The translations under genes and the position numbers were made by a program. The notes beneath the pieces are model-generated. The model had not been told where the DNA came from and ran no database searches. It saw only the letters and a program-made list of their open reading frames with translations. Below, piece by piece: positions 23,246 to 33,811 of a DNA stretch of 64,000 nucleotides. The stretch covers positions 114,359-178,358 of the forward strand of contig VXAA01003136.1 of the NCBI GenBank assembly GCA_013399115.1, in the 5' to 3' direction. This stretch comes from Anseranas semipalmata. Taxonomy: Eukaryota > Chordata > Aves > Anseriformes > Anseranatidae. Each line of letters opens with the position of its first letter. Position 1 is the first letter of the stretch.

Positions 23246-25925
23246 CTTTCCTGCTAATGGGAACTGTAGACAATTAATTCCATTACTCACTGCTTGGTAA
23301 GAAAAATCCTATTGAGAGCCATATGGATTGTTTTTCCATACTTTGCTCAATGTGTCCCATGAAAGGCATAGAATATTGTAGTTATATCACTGCAATGGTT
23401 TAATTTCTGTGTAAGTATCTGTGTGTATGAGGAAGAGCTCAAGCCCTTGAATACGCATACTACAATTTATAAATATAATGGCATTTGTTAGATTGGTTCT
23501 AAGGAGTTTAGAGCATTGATTTCTAGTTTGACTTCTCTCACCATGGACAAAGTAAAATTGAATATTGAAATATAAGTGTATTTGTACATCAGTAGCAAGG
23601 CATATAGTAAGTCATATGGTGTTATTGCTTAATAATATTTATATAGCTTATGCAAAACAAGCACGGGTATACTTCAAAGCAACATCTTCTTTTTCCTTGA
23701 TTTTACTGGAAAACTTGCAGAGAGATATAAGCCTAAGCATACATGGCTGGTTCTAACAGTACAGTGGAGAGCATACGGTGGGGAGCATATGGAGAGCATA
23801 CTGGTTTCTCACTCCTATGAGATGGCTGGATTCTTGGGAAGGTGTCGTATATGCCTGGGCAGGCTGGTTTCTTTATGCCAGAGTTTGTGCATGCTTGTGA
23901 AGGAAATTAAACTTGGGCTCTCTTTGGTCTTCTTGGTAGTGTAGTTTGCAGCTTCAAGATCAAAGCTGAGGAATGGCTTTCAGCAGAGTTGCTGTGTTGT
24001 TGCTGTGGAGAGGACGATCAGATAAAGCATTCTTACAGGGTGCAGCCAGGTATTTCACTTTCAGTATACATAGGGAAATGATTAGGGTTATACTCAAGAG
24101 AGGGAATCTATAGGAAGAGATTAGAAGTGCCTACAGAAATTAACTGGTAAAATATTACAAGCAGAAAGTCAATCTTGTGTTTCGTGGATCTTATAGAAGG
24201 GGAATATCACTGTATAAATGATTTCTAAATCTCCCTGTATGTTGTCTATAAATGCCTCTTCCCAGTTCTTTTTTATTTTCTGTGTCTTGTCATGAAATAT
24301 GTTTTTAATGCAGTGGAAGAGAAATAACTAGTGTGGCAGCATTAGCTGTTGAAGAGTTCTATGAATTTCATCCTCTGATACACATATACTACATACAATA
24401 GCACATATGCTATTGTGAGCCCTAGTTTCCTAACATCAGTTTCCACAATGCAATGTATTGCTAATAAGCAATTAGATGAGGAGGGAAATGCAATATGATT
24501 GTGGGCATATGATGATGATTCTTCTATATAAAGAAGTGATTTAACTTTAAGTACATGTGCATCTGTGACAAATTTAGGTGCCTCTAAATGTTTGCTGAGG
24601 TGACCATTGGTACTTAAACCACTAGAAAAGGATTTACATAGGTGTGCAAACAAGAGTGTGTATTTTTTTAAAACCTATTTGTGACACATTCCTTTGATCT
24701 AATTAAAACAACAATACACAGCTTTACTCATGGTGTGGCTGTTTGCCATGTCTTTGTAGTTTTCTGAAAAGAAGCAGGCAAACATGATTTATAATACCTG
24801 AAATATTCTGATTCTGAAAATGTTAACCAGCTCCTATTTGCAAACAAATCTATCGTACTCCACAGCTGAATACAGCTGACAACTCAGGAATTAGTATATA
24901 ACAGGGCTGAAATGGCACACAAAGAACATAAAGGGATCGTATTAAGACTCTGTTTTACTTTCTTGGTTGCTGATGTCTTTCTGATAGACATTTGTTGTAC
25001 TTTTTAAATCATGTAGTGGAAAGTTTTTTCTATAAAAAATGAAGCAGGTAAATTTGTTACATACCCAGGGTTCAGAAGGAAACCCAGGCAAGCTTTCCAC
25101 ATTGTAAGTTTAGCAGGAGATGTCTCACAGTTTGAGTTTGGTAGTGACAGCTGGTGTACTCACAGAACAGGAATCAAAGCAGGAGCATAAACAGACAGGG
25201 GATGAGAGGAAAATGAGAACGTGCCCATATGGGAGCTGTGCTGCAAGAGGATCGTGGACAATGGGGGATGTCACGGCAGGAACCGTTGTGTGGAACAGGA
25301 GTCAGAAAAATTTGAATTTTCCCCAGATCAAGCTCTTAAACACAGCTATTTTTCTGTCTAGTGCAGGGGAAAGTAATCTGAAAGGAATGTGAGTACATCC
25401 TCTTTTATGTTTTTTAGATTTTTAATATTGAACCATAAATATTTATTTTTATTTTTTAAAACATAAAACTTCCACATTCAAGGCCTTCCAAGACTTTGTG
25501 TTCACATCAACACGGAATTTACAGCTTCTGATGTTACCCAATTACGGTGTTACAAAAACACGGGAATGAGTTCTTCCAAGTAATGCTATATTGTGGGTCA
25601 GTGTAGCAGAAAGCATTGAGCAATTGCTTTCCATCAAAGATTAAACTGCCTATAGATAAGGTTCAGTAACAGTAATGCAAGGGACAGTTACTGCTCATTT
25701 GCCAGGGCTGCACTTGTTCACGCAACATTACTTTTTGTAATAGAGCACTAAAGAAATGTAAAACATCAAGAAGCAGTGAGGAGAGGAGGATCTTTTTTCA
25801 ATCTCTTCTCTCCAGGGACTGACAGACACAGCACAGGTTCTCTTATAGATTACAAAGAATTTAGCGTCTCTGATGTGGTGCTGATCAGGTGCATCCTGTT
25901 TCTATTTCCTTCTTAGAGAAGCACT
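23246..25925. other. AT-rich DNA without a supported gene
   Basis: Three close copies of GGRGAGCATAY occur at about 23766-23800. A 9-bp stem with a 4-nt loop (ACAATAGCA / TGCTATTGT) lies at 24395-24416. A 90-codon frame at 25120-25392 lies between an AG dinucleotide and a good splice-donor match (see findings), but its peptide is not recognised. A 103-codon minus-strand frame (24342-24653) is likewise unrecognised. Confidence 0.5.
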
Positions 25926-26030
25926 ATAGATTCCGTGCAAATAGATATAGAATAGAATAGAAATACAGATTCTGTAATCTGAATAGAATAGAAATATAGA
26001 TTCCGTAATCTTATAGATTCCATGCAAAAT
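25926..26030. repeat. 31-bp tandem duplication with flanking direct repeats
   Basis: Two adjacent 31-bp units (25950-25980 and 25981-26011) share the pattern GAATAGAATAGAAATA-AGATTC-GTAATCT with only two differences. They are flanked by related copies of ATAGATTCC-TGCAAAT at 25926-25942 and 26013-26030. This looks like a local slippage or unequal-exchange product. Confidence 0.85.
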
Positions 26031-26449
26031 GGTAAAGTTGCTACAGATCATAGTGAAAGTTGAGAAAAACAGTTTGATTTACCCTTCATATCAAGACCTT
26101 GTGTTGTACTGCAATTCTGAAGGGTCAGGGAAGGATTCTGCAGCTGGTACTTCAGGGGAGAAGAATCAAGGCAGCATTCTTCAGTATCAGTCATAATGGC
26201 ACATCTTCTGAGAACTAAGGGGTACATTTAGGTACATTTCTTCTACTTGTTAGCAAACAATAAACATACTCGAAAAGTAACTGGACTAAGTAAAAAGAAG
26301 TTCAGCTATGTATACGACAGGGGCTTATTTCAGTTATGGAAGGGAATTTAGTTTAGTGTCATCCCATAACATCTGAGCTGACAGGAAGGAGTCTGTGTTG
26401 AAGAAATGAGTTTCACAATTCCCATGATTTTTTGTTGGTATTTTGCATC

Positions 26450-26513
26450 TTTTTTTTTTTTTTCTTCAAATTGGGGTGTCTTCACTACTTTCTTCAAATT
26501 GGGGTCTTCACAA
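26450..26513. repeat. T run and local direct duplication
   Basis: A run of 14 T is followed by two near-identical copies of a unit of about 28 bp containing TTTCTTCAAATTGGGG (starting near 26461 and 26489). The duplication sits immediately before the 5' edge of the CR1 fragment that begins at about 26516. Confidence 0.8.
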
Positions 26514-26515
26514 CA

Positions 26516-26988
26516 AGGACACTGAGTAGCTCAAGTGTATGTAGAGAAGAGCAATGAAGCTGGTGAAATGACTAGAAAACAGGACATATGAGGAGCACCT
26601 GAGGGAATTGGGGTTGTTTAGCCTGGAGAAGAGGAGGCTGAGGGGAGGTCTCATTGCTCTCTATAACTACCTGACAGGAGCTTCCAGCAAGGAGGGTGTG
26701 TATGTCTTTTTCTCAAGTGACAAGCGATAGGATCAAGGAAATGGTCTCAAGTTGTGGCAGGGGGGGGTTAGATTGGATATCAGGAAGAATTTCTTCATGG
26801 AAAGGGTGGTTAGGCATTGGAACAGGCTGTCCAGGGAAGTGGTGGAGTCACCATCTGTGGAGGTATTTAAAAGACATGTGGATGTGACAGTAAGTGACAT
26901 CATTTAGTGATAGGACTTGGCAGGTCAGGTTGATGATTGAACTTGGTGATCTTGAAGGTCTTTTCCAACCTGTGATTCTATGAGTTAA
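26516..26988 (+). mobile_element. CR1 retrotransposon, 5'-truncated, with ORF2 C-terminus
   Basis: Plus-strand CR1 copy of about 470 bp ending in the expected CR1 3' terminus (AAGGTCTTTTCCAACCTGTGATTCTATGA). From about 26572 a single frame runs to TAG 26905-26907 and encodes the end of the CR1 ORF2 (endonuclease/reverse transcriptase) protein. Visible motifs are [14 protein letters not shown] and then [20 protein letters not shown], followed by [13 protein letters not shown]. One in-frame TAG (26728-26730) interrupts it, and a run of seven G at 26761-26767 follows. The catalytic parts of the protein are absent through 5' truncation, so the copy cannot move by itself. CR1 ends in a short octamer repeat, not poly(A), which fits the 3' edge here. 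Confidence 0.95.
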
Positions 26989-27538
26989 AGTAAGGGGGTT
27001 ATCTCCTTGTTTCACACATTGGAGGCAGGACAGCATCGCAACAGCTCCATGCTTCACATTTACTCTGTCCCTATATCCAAGGAAAAGTTTTGACACCATA
27101 AGGCAGCTACAGACACAGCTTTCTGGTATGTCAGTAATTCTCATGATAGAGAAATGAATTCTACATTGACTCACAAAAAGTTAGATAGCTTAAAGCTGCT
27201 AACCTTTTTTGCATGGTTTTATCATTCAATGTTTCAGGCTATGTGCATGGATGTAAATGGAAGCATAGGTGTCCAGGGTTGTATCTTGGAGCCCTGTGGT
27301 TCATCTGCCATCAGCAAAGTTAGGCTTAGGTCCTTAATTATTTTGGTTGCCAATAGAAGTGTTTCTGGCAATGATGAAATAAACCTGTACTGAAAATATC
27401 TACACAGACCCTTTTGTCCATCCAGTCTTTCCTCTTGTCCATAGCTGTTTGCTTGAGTCTATTAAATGAGTGCCATCTGCTTGAGGGGAAATCTTGTCTC
27501 GGACTATGGGAAGGCTAGAGAAAGAGAAAAGTAATAAA

Positions 27539-27544
<6 letters not shown>
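26989..27544. other. Non-coding, nothing recognised
   Basis: Short frames on both strands (108 codons minus at 26848-27174, partly within the CR1; 79 codons plus at 27154-27393) match nothing I know. No repeat is recognisable before the TA/CA microsatellite. Confidence 0.5.

Positions 27545-27582
<38 letters not shown>
27545..27582. repeat. (TA)n(CA)n compound microsatellite
   Basis: Thirteen TA units followed by six CA units. The same compound arrangement recurs at 37721-37760. Confidence 0.95.
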
Positions 27583-28209
27583 TACTTAACTTGAACTAAG
27601 AATGTTAGGATCTCATTCTTTAATTGAAGAAAATATCTTTTAGCTTTGAAGAGGAAAATATAGTGCTCATTATGCTTTCATGCTCTTGAGGAAAAGAAGC
27701 CAGGTCCTTATTAATCAGGCTGAACTGAGGAAGACTGTGCTGTGTTTACACAGAAGTTACTAAGGGCAAGCAGTTAACTTGGTTACACTGGCAGCTGGCT
27801 GTACCTTGTGTACATATAAACCACTCCAAAAATTTATCAAGAAATCTTCAAATTAGTTCATAGGAGAAGTTAAATATTAATGTAAAAGCAAACAGTCTGT
27901 TGACTTGCTGTGTGGCTCATTAGTTAGGAGCATAGCAGCAGTGTTGAAATACCAATAGTTTCAAGAAATGCATGCAAAACCTAGCTGTCTTTTCACAAAA
28001 TATCTATGTATCGGAAAGGGATCATAGTAAATTCCACAGTAATTTGCAAAGGGAAAGTACAGGGGAGATCCATGTTGTTCTCTCTTTAGTCATCCCAGGC
28101 ATTTTTAGCTTTGTAATGTGTTCTTTAGTATGGAGTATAGTTATGTTTATTCAGTAGTTATATGATGCATCTTCTCTTTTTGGATCAGTAGTGTTGCTTC
28201 TGTTTTTCA
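27583..28209. other. Non-coding, nothing recognised
   Basis: AT-rich DNA between a microsatellite and a CR1 fragment. One 61-codon frame (27972-28157) is not recognisable. Confidence 0.5.
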
Positions 28210-28545
28210 ACAGAACCACAGCATAGCGGAGGTTAGAAGGCACCCCTGGAGATCACCTTGTCCCAAACCTCTCTGCTCGAGTCAGGGTCAAATAGAAAGG
28301 GTTGCTCAGGGCTGCGTGTCCAGTCAGGTTTTGAGTATCTCCATGGATGTAAACTCTGCATCTTCACTGTGCGACCTGTTCCAATGTTCGACAATCTCCA
28401 TATTAAAAAAAAAATATATATATATATAGATATATTCTTATGTTTAAATGGAATTTCCTGTATTTCAGTTTGTGCCTATTGAATCTTGTCCTTTCACTGG
28501 GCACTGCTGAATCTTGTCCTTTCACTGGCACCCCCTCTTTACTGC
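28210..28545 (-). mobile_element. CR1 fragment (minus), interrupted by AT repeat and internal duplication
   Basis: The plus strand shows the reverse complement of a CR1 3' region: 'ggttagaaggcacccctgga' followed by 'gatcaccttgtcccaaacct', 'tttgagtatctccatgga', 'cctgttccaatgtt', and 'tttcagtttgtgcctattg'. It is clearly diverged from the consensus. An A10(TA)n(GATATAT) tract at about 28405-28434 has expanded inside it where CR1 normally reads through. The block TGAATCTTGTCCTTTCACTGG is present twice (about 28478-28499 and 28508-28529), a duplication not expected in CR1. The element is non-coding and inactive. Confidence 0.85.
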
Positions 28546-29040
28546 CCATCACCATCGGGAGTCCTGGCTGGAAGAACAGATAGGAGACAAATTTCCATTT
28601 GCATCTGGCCAAGGTGCTGGTGACAGGACCCTGCTTGGGAGCTGGAGTAGAGACTTGCTGTAGAAGAAGGAACTTGGAGGTAGGTGACAGATGACTAGGC
28701 CATGGCAGAACGACACAGCTTTTCAGAGAGGCAGGATATAGTCCTTTAGATCCAGTGCTGTGCATTAGAAGGAGCAAATGTCTACAAGAAAGTATGTACC
28801 ATTACAGGGAGGCAATGCTTTTGATGAAGGAGAAGCCATTTCTGCTTGATGGAAGCAGGGCTCTTCCTAGGTGCCTTTCCAGGTGCCAAACTAGAATGTG
28901 CTTTCCAGTTACATGTAAGTGCACCTCCAAAGACTTTTTCTATTTAATCCAGCAGGCACAGAGTGAACATTTTAATCTTGGAGAAGAGCAGAGAGAGAAA
29001 GAAATAGCAGCAAATGATATTTCTTAGTTTGTGGGTTGTG
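28546..29040. other. Non-coding, nothing recognised
   Basis: A slightly less AT-rich stretch downstream of the CR1. A 90-codon frame (28755-29027) and part of a 124-codon minus-strand frame (28403-28777) cross it. The latter runs through the CR1 and AT repeat and is not a gene. Confidence 0.5.
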
Positions 29041-29100
29041 TTTTGTTTGTTTGTTTGATTGGTTTTTTTTTGTTTGTTTTTGTTTGTTTGTTTTGTTTGT
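29041..29100. repeat. (TTTG)n repeat
   Basis: Sixty bases of TTTG units with T-run interruptions. On the minus strand it is a (CAAA)n repeat. Confidence 0.9.
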
Positions 29101-30001
29101 GTAGCTACCAGTTTTATTGTGTTGGGGACAAAGATGAGGCATTGCTACCTTCTGTCTATAAATGTACCTTCTGTATATAAAACTCCTCCAAGTTGCGACA
29201 AAGAGCCTGGCAATTTAGATGAAAACTGAAACCCTAATGATTCTTTTCAGATCTTTTATTCACTGTGTTCTTCAATACACTCTTATGTTTTATACTGCTT
29301 TTACCAATGTCACTTCAGGGAAGTTGTTAAAATGACTTTATTTTGATTTGTTGATTGATTGTCTGTTATAACCTTATCTAACTGCTTATATTCCGTTACT
29401 TTACACTTCTCTCATTCTCCACTGTCTGGCTCAGAAAGAAGAATAAGCCTATGTTGGCACGGGATAAGCAATAAAGGAACAAGCCAGATCTTCTAATAAT
29501 ATTTTCACTATGGATTTACACTTTATTAAATATCAGAGCAGGACTTCACATAGTTATCGAATCATTTTATTTTCAGGGATATGTCCTCTTTGATAGCATA
29601 TTTTATATAAAGCTGCTTTATGGTTCTGTATTATAGTAACCAGTCAGACTCCTGATAAGTATTGAATTAATAGGGATTTAAATTAGAAAGTGAAATGAAG
29701 AATTTGGCTTCTCCGATTGTTGATCAGTAAGAAAAAAATTTCTTGTCTGATCAAAGTTATATGGGAGTTATGCTGTCTTCTGACTAACCAGCTCAGAAAC
29801 TGGATTTACTATATTATCAATCATTTTCATGTTGCAAAGATCCCCTGCAGTTTCCAAATCCCTTCATGGTTTGTAAGATGAGTTGGATTTTTTATAAAAT
29901 TGCTTCTCCTCTTCCTTAAAATGAATGCTCTAAAAGACACCAAAAGTCTCCCAGGCTCTGGAATTAATTTTTATTAGAGCAAAATTTATTCAGACTAAGA
30001 C
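29101..30001. other. AT-rich DNA, small tandem duplication only
   Basis: A 19-bp unit beginning TACCTTCTGT is duplicated at 29146-29164 and 29165-29183, with a few differences. Otherwise I recognise nothing. Confidence 0.55.
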
Positions 30002-30017
30002 TTTTTTTTTTTTTTTT
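30002..30017. repeat. T homopolymer (16 T)
   Basis: The T run adjoins the stop-poor segment that starts at about 30020. Read on the minus strand it would be a poly(A) tail following that segment. No polyadenylation signal is evident just before it. Confidence 0.85.
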
Positions 30018-30019
30018 CT

Positions 30020-30602
30020 TCAGTAGAGGATGTTTTGACCTCCTGAGTGAGAAAGAAACACTCTAAAGGCTTGAAAACAAAATGTCTCCTCCACACCCAT
30101 GCCCAGGAAAGAAAGGACTTGCAGGGCAGTCTTGCTTCCTGGCCTGGCAACTTTACAAATCTTCTTGAATTGGACAAGGTTGAGCATCCTTGGGCTCCCA
30201 GTGCTCCCAAAGCACTCCCCACCTGAGCAAAAGCTGTGGCTTTCCGGGAATGTCTTGCCTTGCTGCCAGTATGTGCCGAGACAATGTAAACAAAAGCTTT
30301 CATTTTGGCTTGGGTCACGCTCCTGCAGCCAAGCATCATGTACAGTACACCGAGAACAAACAGGCGAGGCAGTTTTGCCATCCATCAGACCGATGCTGGA
30401 TTCATTATGTCCCATCATGTCAGGATTTGTCATTCTTCCCCATGATCTAGTTGGGCAGGCTCTGCATTTGACTTGCTCTGCTCCTCTTAGCTCCAGCAGG
30501 GTAAGATCAGGGCTTCAGAGACTGGGGTTGCTGGCCGTTTGCTCGGTGTTGAGCTCTGGTTTCAGCGGTCATCCTACAAAACTTGTCAGTTTGATACACT
30601 GA
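30020..30602. other. Stop-poor, less AT-rich segment with overlapping frames on both strands
   Basis: Overlapping open frames occur here: plus strand 30099-30602 (167 codons) and minus strand 30020-30433 (137 codons) and 29995-30381 (128 codons). Base composition is less AT-rich than the surroundings, which by itself lengthens chance frames. None of the three peptides shows a domain I recognise. The minus-strand 137-codon peptide is Cys-rich (pairs CSRC and CLHC) but does not form a motif I can name. The minus-strand reading ends at a 16-base poly(A), so a decayed processed retrocopy is possible. A single-copy regulatory element is another possibility. Confidence 0.3.
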
Positions 30603-32180
30603 TTTTTGTGAAACATAATGGGTGGGGCTCATTTATTTTGTCAGGGAAAAGTCACACTGGAATAAAAGCTCAGAGATAGAAGCTTGCACAGCATGAAAAA
30701 GTTCTCAAGGCTTTTGAACTGAAACTGTCATGGCAGTTACAGATTTAATTCCAGTAATTTCTATTACATATGTTTTTCCTGCAGGGAAATGCAGGAAATT
30801 GCATGCATTGTTTTAAATTTTTTTTTTTTTTTTTTTAATACTGTAGTTGTCTTTCCTGGTGACCAAAGGAGATAGATTTAATCTGCATCCAGATGACAGT
30901 ATGTTCTGCTGCAACAAATCAACAGAGCTAAATAAAACACCATATTATGAAGATGTACTGGTCATTTCATATATACTATAACAAAAACATTCTCCTGCTT
31001 TATTTCTTTTCATTTTTACTTTAAGTTCATGAAAAATACTTACACGGAACTAAAAATAAAACCTAAAATCAACTTTGAGTATGAATGTTTTATGTTCAAC
31101 TTACATTTAATGTTTGCAAAGATTTAGTCCTAAGGGAAGAAATACTGCTGACATCATTTTTTTTTACCTGAGCAGCTCATGCTGGGACAGGAAATATTCT
31201 CTTTCCCCATATCTCATTAATGTGTATTTCCTGATAAGCTAGATGTGTATTTTTAAAAAGCATTTTTCTTTGTAACCTGCCAAAATGGCTTTTGCAATGT
31301 TCCATATTTACAGGGCTCCTAGTATCTCACAGGGCTACTGTTAAACCATGCTTACTCTATAAACAGAAAGCTGAGATGGCTTTTGTTTGCTTGTTTTTAA
31401 GTTACCAATTCTGAAAATTCAGCTTGAAAAGTGAAAGTCACATTTCCATTTTGCATGTAAGTAACAAAGATTTTGAAAGTTGGTTGTACCTTTAATAATA
31501 TCCATGCAACTCTCCTGCCTTTGTATTCTGTGCTTGACAGCATCTGCATGGATTCACAGCCTCCTAAAAAGCCCCACGCTGCAATTAATCTGGAATTGGG
31601 CCAGTGGATTTGCTGGTGAAGTTTTGGATCTAATCAGCCTCTTATCTCGGGTACTCTCTGATTATCAACAACCATGAAAAATGTAAGGTTAGGCTGAATA
31701 ATATGGCTTAGGGGCCCTGAAGTTATCTCTTCTAGTCTCTATAGTGGAAATCCTGAATTCTCATTTGTACACTGAAGTTTCCTGCACAGGGCAGGGCCTC
31801 AAAGCTGAATTCAACAAGTTGCTAGCTAATTAGGGAGCTTAATACAGCTAGCTAAAAAAGAAATCTGGGGCCAATGGCATATCTGAAAACCCAGACTCAC
31901 TCAGAGTTTAGATTGTGTGGTACTGTGTCTACTTTCAACATACTTTTCTTGAGGTACATTTGTTGCTGTAGAACTTGATGTGGCAGTCAATAATTCCTTG
32001 CAAAGTGTGGACTAACTTGTTTAAAGCTAGATTGAGTATCTCTGAACTGCACCACAGTTTGCAGAACAGACATCCTGGGCCGCAGCAGATGCTTTCTTCA
32101 CGACAGAGGCCTTTCTGCCAGAGGAAAAACAGCACTCATTTTTGTTTCTTTTGAAGCACAACTGGAGGAGAAGGCAGGGT
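30603..32180. other. AT-rich DNA without recognised genes
   Basis: A 19-T run lies at 30818-30836. The 65-codon frame at 31480-31677 and the 66-codon minus-strand frame at 31935-32135 are not recognised. Confidence 0.5.
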
Positions 32181-32470
32181 CTTGAATGGCTTAGCAGTTA
32201 GGACTGCCTCCTTGGAGATCTGAATTCTGTCTGTCTGATGTGAATCCGGAGTCCCACATGAACCAGGGTGGTGGAACATCATGCTGTCCTTTGCTCGCTC
32301 TTTCTGGCCCATTTGATTTTGGATTCCTTTCTCTAGAGTGGCTTAGCATCATCAACGGTATCAGTGTGTGCACCCAGTGTGAAAGGTTGGTGGTTAGGGC
32401 TCTCTCCTGGGAGGTAAGACATGAGTCTTGAATGTCTATAGGCTTAGGATGCTGTTGAATCCAGCCCTCT
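32181..32470 (+). mobile_element. Two relics resembling an old tRNA-derived SINE
   Basis: Two blocks share the layout of a tRNA-like 5' SINE region. The first (about 32186-32245) reads TGGCTTAGCAGTTAGGAC, then TGCCTCCTTGG, then ATCTGAATTCTG. The second (about 32383-32440) reads GTTGGTGGTTAGGGCTCTC, then TCCTGGGAGGT, then GAGTCTTGAATGTC. These correspond to a box-A-like TGGYTYAGYRGTTAG and a degenerate box-B-like GRRTYYKAATYC. Diverged 'GTGGTTAGRGCACTCNCCTGGGA' elements are widespread in turtles and crocodilians and persist as relics in birds. Neither copy folds as an intact tRNA by eye. The assignment rests on motif similarity only. Confidence 0.5.
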
Positions 32471-33751
32471 CATTTGCTGAGTCCTGTAAGCATTAAGCTG
32501 TTGCGTGGAAGATTGAGATTCCCACCCATCCTGTTAAAAGACAGTGAGCAAGACCGCATTTTGTGAGGAACATCATCTTGTCAGTGTGCTCTTGGTATTA
32601 TTCAGTAATGATTAATGTTTTGGATGCCTTAGGGGACCTACACATTCTTTTGCCAAATTTCTAGATCCTATCTTGGGAGGGATGTGAGAAATAGGCACTG
32701 AGCTATTTAGACTGGGGCAATTCTAAGCATGTACAAAGTAAGCACCTAGGAAACTTTCAGGTCAAACAGGGAGGAGTGTTGTAAGTTTAAGCACCCTCTG
32801 GAATAATAAAATCTTACTAAGAAGCATTTTGGATTTCAATTTGGACATCTGGGCCTCAGATCTGAGTCAGTTCTGTTTCAGAAACTTGTGTTCTTCACTG
32901 GATGTAACTAAAGGTCATTGAAAACAGTTGTAATATTCTAGATACACACAGGAAGCAAAAATGTTAGCAAGTATGAAGATACATTTTTCCTTCCGATTTG
33001 AGATGTACTTACATTTTGGCTATTTTAGTGCAGGTACTGTGAGCAGTTTTTTTTTTTTTTTTTGATGGACTCTCTAATTTCCTGATACGCAATTTACGGA
33101 ATTCTACTTAATAATGCTGTCTTCTACTCAGAAACAAAACACTGGACATTCGTATGTTAGCTGGATCAGAAATCAACTGAAAAATACTGAGGAGCTTAAG
33201 AGTGTAAGCCATCAAGAGTTCTTAAAAAGCTAAAATATTTGGCATTCTCATGTATCCGTGTTAGCAAATCAAGCAGAAGGCACACCGTACCTATTCTCAC
33301 TTGATTCTTCTTAGTGCTTTCATAACTGTTGTTTTGTGATGAAAGGTCTTACATAACTTTACGTGTTGCAGACAAAGCAATATTAAGAGTATAAGGTAGG
33401 TAAGGAGAAGATTTCTGCTTCAGAAGAGTTTCATTTTGTCAGATCTCTGGACTCAGGCACTGTAATTTTCAATTTAATCTGGTTATCTACTTCAGAAGTT
33501 ATTTCCCATGAATTCACACCCATCCACACAATCTCACTGCATGAAAGCTCTCACCTTTGAAAAGCAAAGTTCAAAGTTGAGTATACTTTCCTGAATGGAA
33601 TTATTTCCAGTTCAGTTTCCCTACGTTGGAAGATATAATATCTCATTCTTTTCTTTTTCCCACTATTCTAAAGGTATCTAGAGAGCTTTGTTTTTAGATC
33701 TTTTTTTTTTTTTTTTTCTTGTCACCTTACTGATCCTGTCTTTGGTCAGTG
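32471..33751. other. AT-rich DNA, two T runs
   Basis: T homopolymers lie at 33047-33063 and 33701-33717 (17 T each). I recognise no gene, CR1 or exon-like structure. Confidence 0.55.
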
Positions 33752-33811
33752 GAAATCAGGTGCTATTTACTCAATTTCTGTGAAATCAGGTGCTATTTAC
33801 TCAATTTCTGT
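33752..33811. repeat. Exact 30-bp tandem duplication
   Basis: Two adjacent identical 30-bp copies (33752-33781 and 33782-33811), beginning GAAATCAGGTGC and ending TTTCTGT. There is no mismatch between copies, so the duplication is recent, or it is an assembly or sequencing artefact. Confidence 0.95.

Noticed and set aside
28258..28777. Frames on both strands around 28.3-28.8 kb
   Set aside because: They cross a CR1 fragment and an AT repeat, so their coding potential is not independent evidence.
32383..32440. A functional tRNA gene
   Set aside because: Box-like motifs are present, but acceptor and anticodon stems do not pair and there is no terminator context. A SINE relic fits better.
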